NCBI GenBank assembly: GCA_009760855.2
Contig: WPIO01000007.1
Coordinates: forward strand, 3,910,001-3,974,000
Direction: 5' to 3'
DNA: 64,000 bases
DNA from: Cristatella mucedo
Taxonomy: Eukaryota > Bryozoa > Phylactolaemata > Cristatellidae
Position numbers and translations under genes: made by a program. Shown here piece after piece: positions 57,898 through 64,000 of this stretch; position 1 is the first letter of the stretch; every line of letters begins with the position of its first letter. The notes under the pieces were generated by a model, which ran no database searches, was not told the origin of the DNA, and was given only the letters and a program-made list of their open reading frames with translations.

Positions 57898-59929
57898 GTA
57901 AGTACAACCTTGATACCAAAATGTGCTTGTCTCAAGGCTTTTTTTGATCCGTGTTTTGTTCCTAGTTCGGTGGTGCAGCACGAGCACAGATAAATCATTG
58001 TGCACACTGTCTATCGATTGCACCAAAAACTTCTTTCCTCTTGTATGTGCTTATTGGTAAATGCCAGCATGCCCCTTAATGCTAAAACCGACACTGTAGC
58101 TGGTGTAGACTGACGAGACTGAAGCTAACCAGAATGGCTTGGCTGGAGAATCGGGTTCTGGAGTCCAGTGATTGTCTGGTCCAGGCTGCATAGTCGATAC
58201 AGCATATATGTTTATTGCAAACAAAATTCCACCTTTTTCAGGCATGAGAAGCTAAGTGGCCATTAGCTGAATTAGCCTTGCTTGCAGCGGTTTGTATACT
58301 CGTTCTCACAAGTGTTATTCCACCGCTGCAAATGCACGAGTGGGTCAAGTGGAGCCAGAGATCCTAGAGCAGACTTGGGATTCAGTAAACCATGACATAT
58401 GCAGTCAAAGTGGTATAGCTGTCACTCATAGTTAATGCATTTTGTGGTAATACCCCAAAATCCCATGTGGTTGCTATGGAGTTTGAATATTTAGATGTCA
58501 TTTAAAGGACTGGCTAGTTTGCAGTTTTCTAGAACTTTGCTCCGTGCCCTTGTCCATGAGCTTTGTGGGGATAATGTAACATTGTCCCTTGTGCATTTTT
58601 GTCTGCTACATTTCGATAAGCTGGGTGGCATTGCTATCCTTGGGCTTTCAGCTGTCAGTTTTGGAAGTAGATACACATTGTGCTGCCGTGTACCTTCTGG
58701 CTTCTTCCTCCACCCCACTAAGACATCTGTTTATATGCTGCTGCTCTCTCAGCTTACACATTCTGACTCATTCAGCATGCAGAGTTGAGTTAACTTGCGA
58801 TGGAAATAGCTTGCTGCAATGAAAATAGCTTGAGAATGGGCTCACTACTATTACTCCCAGTCTTTTTTATGACATCCACTTGCAATATCGAATAGCTATC
58901 TCAGTCTTTCCGGAATACAACTGGGTTGTAGATTGAAAGTTTTTTCTTTGGTCCCGGCTCAGTACTTTTGTGCCTTGGTCGCTTAGATTGCCTTGTAGAA
59001 GGCCCACTATTTACATTCGGTTTGCATCTTGATTCTACTGGCTTTGAATGTATGGGCTTGTGTGTTCCTACCATAATTGTCAGCCCCCCTTAACCACTGC
59101 TATGACGTCACACAGTGGGCCTGTTTGCTAGGTTTCCTCCTCTTGTTGCAACCGTTTTTTGTCGGATGTTATTCAGTCAGCTCTTTTCAAGCATGCAGTT
59201 TTCTGCCGGTTCAGATCTGCTTGCCGATGAATGAATAATAGGCCTCTTTGCGACCCCACTAAATAACAAACCGTGTTTTGTGTTATGGCACAGACCAGAT
59301 TGGCCCTTGTGTTCGATGTGGTGCCAAGTGATTGGAGACTGCTAACTATCTGGTTTACTCTGTGTAGTCCTGGCACACAGGCAAGCACACACACACACAA
59401 GCTGATGTGCCTGGCGACTGGCCATGAGCAGTGAGGGGGAGGGTTGGTAAGTCATGTCTGTAGTTGCAATGGCAGATAGAAAACTCACTTTTTGTTATTG
59501 CTCTGTGAAATCAGTTGGGTGTCAATGTAATTATAAATTATGACAATTGTCTATATGGGCTACCCATTGAGCAAAAGCACCGTGTGCTCACCAACTCGAA
59601 TGTCGTCAAACAAATCCACACGTTATCATGCCCAGCCCTATCCACGAAAAAATTGTGTTCCTGGGCATGTCATTTTAAACTACACCTCCTGGTCCGATTT
59701 TTTTCGTGTGGCGTGTGAATGATTTGCACATTCCGAGGTCTCCTTTAACATTGTTAGGGAGGCACTTCCAGGAATGAAAGCTTGAACAGGCACTCATTTT
59801 TTATCATTAGCTGCTTTTTTGATAGTAACAAGCAACACTGGTCTTATGAGCTGTAACCTTAACATCTATTCGATCATGGAGATTACAATTTCAAATTTTC
59901 ATCTACGGCCAATTCGGGTCTTAGCCTTA

Positions 59930-60470
59930 GTATTGCCTCTAGAAGTCAAAGACTCTGTTGTCGCAAATGTCAGCCAACTTTCAGAAGTTAACCGATGATA
60001 CAACCGACCTTCCATCTCATTGGCAATGCTAAACATTTAGCCAGCATAATTGATTTTGAACTTTCAATTTGAAGTGCAGATGTGAGTCAGTCATCTAATG
60101 CTTGCAATCTTGGTGTTCTATCTGAGATCTCCTGACTTGATACACCAAATTTATATGTAAGTATATTTCTAAAGCCAGTCTTCATGTTCTCCATCTTCAG
60201 GGATAGTCACTAAAAACTGCAACAGCTACCCAAAGTTCTTATTACTTGGCTGTTCTTTCCACACTCGGCTACTACGGTATGCCCTTGTAGGGCTCTCACA
60301 AACTTCTTACAAGCCGCTCCACGTAAGAATTACGACGGTTGGTCTTTTCAAGTCAAAAGCTTGAGCCTCACGTGGCTGGAAAGGATGTGCTACCTTTGGT
60401 AGCAAGAGATAAGATGCCATTGCATAAGAAATGTGAAAGTGAGTTCCCGAGTCTTGGACTTGCAGAGTAA
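59930..60470. mobile_element. Decayed LINE fragments (both orientations)
   Basis: The plus strand shows a NLGVL-like block near 60110. The minus strand from 60305 to 60470 shows a PRLxNSL-like subfamily-2 block. Confidence 0.45.
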
Positions 60471-60471
60471 T

Positions 60472-61075
60472 AATAATAATAATAAATACTGATAATAACA
60501 CACTTGATAAAGCACCCTCAGAGAACTCAATCTTTTTCTAGGCACTTTCCATTTGCCACAAAGGAAACACGATAGGATGGTTAGTGGTAGCTTGCTCGAT
60601 AAACAACAGAATAACATGTTTAGGAGTGACATGCACAGGGTCGCCGTGATGGGGCACTAGGCAAGGCGATTGCTTTCACGACCTCGGTCCCGAGGTCGTG
60701 GTTTCGATTCCTGCGGTGGGCGATCCTTTATCGAATCTGTAAGTGGTGGTGATAGCCATAAAAGCTCTTTTGTCGCTATACAAAAAGAGGCTGTTTAATC
60801 AGCTAGGATCTTTTTTTATTTATTTACGGTCAGCATGCAAGTGTGGTTAGTGACAACATGCAACAGTGTCAGCATGCATAAGCACGTAAAGGACGAATCT
60901 CGGGGACCCATTAAATGCTGTAGTAAATAGGTGTTTTTAGTTTCTCTTTAAATGTGGTCAAGTCAGGAGATGCCGTGACGCAGGTCGGGTGTGAGTTACA
61001 GGCTTTGGGAGCATACGAACTAAAGACACGGTCTCCAAAGGATTTGAGGTTCGTACGAGGTATAGGTAAACAGTG
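60472..61075 (-). mobile_element. LINE subfamily 1 3' end, minus strand (SINE B inside)
   Basis: (AAT)n, ACTTGATAAAGCACCCTCAG tail and 3' UTR to 60642, then resumes at 60828 with GGTCAGCATGCAAGTGTGG and the WNS/FGDRVFSSYAPKA block. Confidence 0.85.
60643..60827 (+). mobile_element. SINE family B inserted in LINE
   Basis: Head GCCGTGATGGGGCACTAGGC, GAGGTCGTGGTTTCGATTCC box B, GTGGTGATAGCCATAAAAGC, GTCGCTATACAAAAAGAGGC, TTAATCAGCT then a T-rich end. GGTC flanks both sides. Confidence 0.9.
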
Positions 61076-61514
61076 ACTCCAGCACAAATTTGCTGCACAC
61101 ATTTAAATTTCACCTATTTGCTAAGTTTTGGTGCACCCTAGCATGCCCATGGCCAAATCGTCCTTATGTGAGTTTGTCGAGATCCTGTTTGGGAAGAGCT
61201 AATCCTCCCCCCCCCCGGGGGCACATTGCCAGCTTTGCCTTTACTGCTACCTTAAACTTGTACGTACATTTTTAAAAGTACAGAGCGACAGGAAGCCGTT
61301 GGCCATTGGACCGAGCTCCAAAAAAGAATTGTGCCTCGAGCGGGTTACGATCCCAAAACCATAATTTTTTAACTGACTTGAAAAATGCCCTGAAAATGAC
61401 CAAAATTCCTGAGCTAGACACGTAGTGGATATTCTGGATAAGTGATTACCATATCTGTGGGTGCTCGTGTATGAGAAATGAGACACGTAGTCCTCTTATA
61501 GAGACTAAGGTCGT

Positions 61515-61582
61515 TTTGCTGCCTAGAAAGAGATTGTCTTCTCTAAGGGCGCTTTATCAAGGGTGCTATTATTATTGTTATA
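61515..61582 (+). mobile_element. LINE tail only
   Basis: CTGCCTAGAAAGAGATTGTC, GGGCGCTTTATCAAGGGTG, (ATT)n-like end. Confidence 0.75.
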
Positions 61583-62907
61583 AGTAGAAACATCTGGACG
61601 TTCTTTTTCTTTAACTAGTTACCATAATTTCACTAGTTGCTACACCAAGTTGAACTAACTTTCTAATTTCGAAGCTGTGCAGACTGAGTTTGTCAAGGTT
61701 CCTATGCCACATCCACGAGAATGTGGTATAGAATACGGGATCATAGCCGAAAATGCTCGTCAGTGCTCCTTTCAATCTTCCTGTGCAATACTGATTTAGA
61801 TGCTGTTAGTAAATGTCATATGTACTTCTAGCGTATCTCCTAATTCCTGTGCTCAGCCGATGGCTATCCATCCATGTGCTTACTTTTGTAGCTGCAGTGA
61901 GTACTCGTGGGATGCTTGACGCAACTGCATGATGCGTTGTAGCTTCTTCTTGGATCGTGGCTCAATTGGATCGGTGAGTTGACCCTTGGATTATTGCTTA
62001 CGGGGGATATAGCGAGGCGGAGCTCGTGGTCTGAAACCCACCTTGGAGATCTAGAATCACTCAATTGACGTCTTTCCATAATCAGGGCATGCTATTTCGT
62101 AACACGCTGTAGTTGGATGGTGTAGTTGGATGAGCGCATTGCCTCAACTGTCAAATCAGTCAAATGCTCCGCCTTTGCTGTTGTTTTACAGGCACTACTC
62201 TCTTGAGAGCCCACACTTCTTAAGTGTTGACACAGGCTTTGCATCTGATGTTGAACCCCGTGCCTGGCTTTCTGGCTACTCGGCCGTGTCTTTTCCTCAC
62301 GGGTGTTTAAACTGGGCTTAGCTTAAGGCCGATTGCTTTCTCCTGCTTCGTTGCTTGCTGTGCACTGTGCAGTACAGGGATTTGCACACGGGCGATCACG
62401 GAGTGCACACTGGAGATCTGCTTGCACTCTTGCTGAGGTTTTTCACTGGCTGCTCTTCTCGACCAATCTAATTGTCCACAATTGCCATTCATTCCAAGCT
62501 GTCCCGATCCTTCGGAGTCTCTCTCTCTCCCTCTCACGCTCTCACGAGCATTGGTGTGGTGCTCGCAGCCTTGCTCAGTTATTGGCTGGAAATATCTGTT
62601 TACGAGAATTGCCGCGTTGGTATCAAGTATCCCTTGCTAAAGTCCGATAGAGGCTGTTTATAGCAAGATGGTTTTACTTGGTTACAGATGCTTAGGAACA
62701 AAGTGCTCCAACGTGACGTTACTCGTTGTTAGAGCTGGTCTGCTAAATCTCCTAATCCACCTATCTGCATACTAATCAGCGTACCGACTTCGAGATGACG
62801 TGTTTGGTGCTATGTTCAAGCTACAAAGCTGACTCAAACAGTGTATCCCTGACCTCAAAGTTACTACGATCAATGTCCGATTGGACCGTCCTAGGCAGAT
62901 GGCAAGC

Positions 62908-63525
62908 TTAATAATAATAATGCACTTGATAAAGCGCCCTCAGAGAACTCAGTCTCTTTCTAGGCGCTTTACATTTGCTGCAAAGGGAAACGCGATTGAA
63001 TGGTGAGTAATATCGTACTTGATGAACAACATGAATAACATGGTTAGGGGTGACATGCACAGGGTCAGCATGCAAATGTGGTCAGTGGCAGCATGCACAG
63101 TGTCAGCACGCATAAGCACATCAAGGACGAATCACGGGGACTCACTAAATTCTATCCTAAATAGGTGTGTTTTTAAGTTCTTTTTAAATGTGGTCAGGTC
63201 AGAGGATGTTCTGACGCAAGTCGGGAGGGAGTTCCAGGCTTTGGGAGCACACGAAGTAAATGCACGGTCTCCAAAGGATTTGAGGTTTGTACGAGGTATT
63301 GGTAAACTGTTGGATTCCGAAAAGTGCGTGGTACTATGCTTGGCCTGGTGGGGGAGTAGATCTGAGAGATAGGCTGGAGCCCAAGAATGAAGTGACCTAA
63401 AAGTGAGCGACAAAACCTTGAAGTCGCTGGTAGCCAGTGCAGGTCGGCGAGAAGTGGTGTGATGTATCAACTGCGCCGCTCACGACAGACAAGCCTAGCT
63501 GCAGAGTTTTGCACTAGCTGTAATG
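62908..63525 (-). mobile_element. LINE subfamily 1, 3' part, minus strand
   Basis: (AAT)n, CACTTGATAAAGCGCCCTCA, then HQAKHSTTHFSESNSLPI and [30 protein letters not shown]; 5'-truncated and frameshifted near 63420. Confidence 0.9.
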
Positions 63526-64000
63526 GCACATACTGGTAGGTCAGCAAGCTTGTGGCCGGCCGGCATTTCTGGGATTTCTATAGCAGCTGCACATTTTGCT
63601 GCTGCCCATACCGTGTTCTGAACACCGTGTGGCAGTTTCTTACTTATTACCGTTACATCTCTAATCATGTCCACGAGACTAAATGCTCGTAGGAACTGCA
63701 CTTGTACTGGTCGCAAAAATAGTCCCGCTTTCCTTTCAGAGTGGCTACGGGCAGCTAGGGGGATGCTTCTCCTTTGAGTGTAGCCTCTTTTCCTGTGCCT
63801 TTTCCTCTCGACATTGCCTGTTGGTCACATTAGTTCGTGTGCTACAACTCTTCTTTTGCTTCGCCCTTGTGTTATCTAGCAAACAGATCAGTTAGCCAGC
63901 ATCAATAAGTGTCCTCTTGCATGGCTTTTGGATATTTGAATTTGTTTCCACGGTCATGATGCCATTTCACATTCTTTATATGTCTACCCGCCAAAATCTT

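Larger units (their letters stand above)
57898..64000 (+). other. NAE1: NAE1 intron 2, left part (runs past window edge)
   Basis: This region follows the GTAAGT donor and shows no recognisable third exon. It holds a LINE relic (59930-60470), minus-strand LINE copies (60472-61075 and 62908-63525), a SINE B inside the first of these, and a lone LINE tail at 61515. 58000-59900, 61583-62900 and 63526-64000 show nothing recognisable beyond short open frames. Confidence 0.7.

Noticed and set aside
58495..58788. NAE1 exon 3 candidate around the GFFLHPT segment
   Set aside because: Only Phe-Phe-Leu matches; the following residues do not resemble the QRSSIGKNRA region and no acceptor sits at the right phase.

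Overview
Eukaryotic, almost certainly metazoan, genomic DNA, strongly repeat-laden. The evidence is: two genes split by GT-AG introns, many 5'-truncated L2/CR1-type LINE copies ending in (ATT)n, tRNA-headed SINEs, hAT-like elements, and long TC/GA/CA/AT microsatellites. The species cannot be named from the sequence. A SPIN-like hAT element (known from tetrapods and a few invertebrates) and an animal-type PSKH1 kinase are the best taxonomic hints.

Two protein genes are recognised with confidence. PSKH1 lies on the minus strand: coding exon 1 at 36466-37401 (residues 1-312) and exon 2 at 30904-31254 (residues 313-428), separated by a 5.2-kb intron packed with simple repeats and a decayed LINE. 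NAE1 (APP-BP1), the inactive subunit of the NEDD8 E1, lies on the plus strand: coding exon 1 at 50108-50163 and exon 2 at 57733-57897. The remaining exons lie beyond the right edge. The two genes are divergent, about 12.7 kb apart.

Layout: 1-12.5 kb is mostly LINE relics on both strands. 13.6-16.4 kb is a unique, CpG-containing stretch with promoter-like features and weak candidate exons. 17.2-18.5 kb holds stacked minus-strand LINEs. 18.5-30 kb is largely unrecognised sequence with scattered LINE and SINE copies and three microsatellites. 30.9-37.4 kb is PSKH1. 38-50 kb is an intergenic interval rich in DNA transposons: a palindromic MITE, a hAT-like MITE, a previously unnamed family of ~1.0-1.2-kb TIR elements (two inverted copies plus a lone terminus), a SPIN-like element, a 54-bp-arm hairpin, and a 0.59-kb tandem duplication in which only one copy holds a LINE. 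50.1-64 kb is NAE1 with LINE- and SINE-filled introns.

The main biological content beyond the two genes is the record of transposon activity. There are two LINE subfamilies with different tails. SINE family A joins a tRNA-like head to a LINE-like tail. SINE family B is a second tRNA-headed family. Several nested insertions give a relative chronology. No rRNA, CRISPR, operon or intact autonomous transposon was seen. Gene finding here relied on recognition by eye, so further short exons may be missed.
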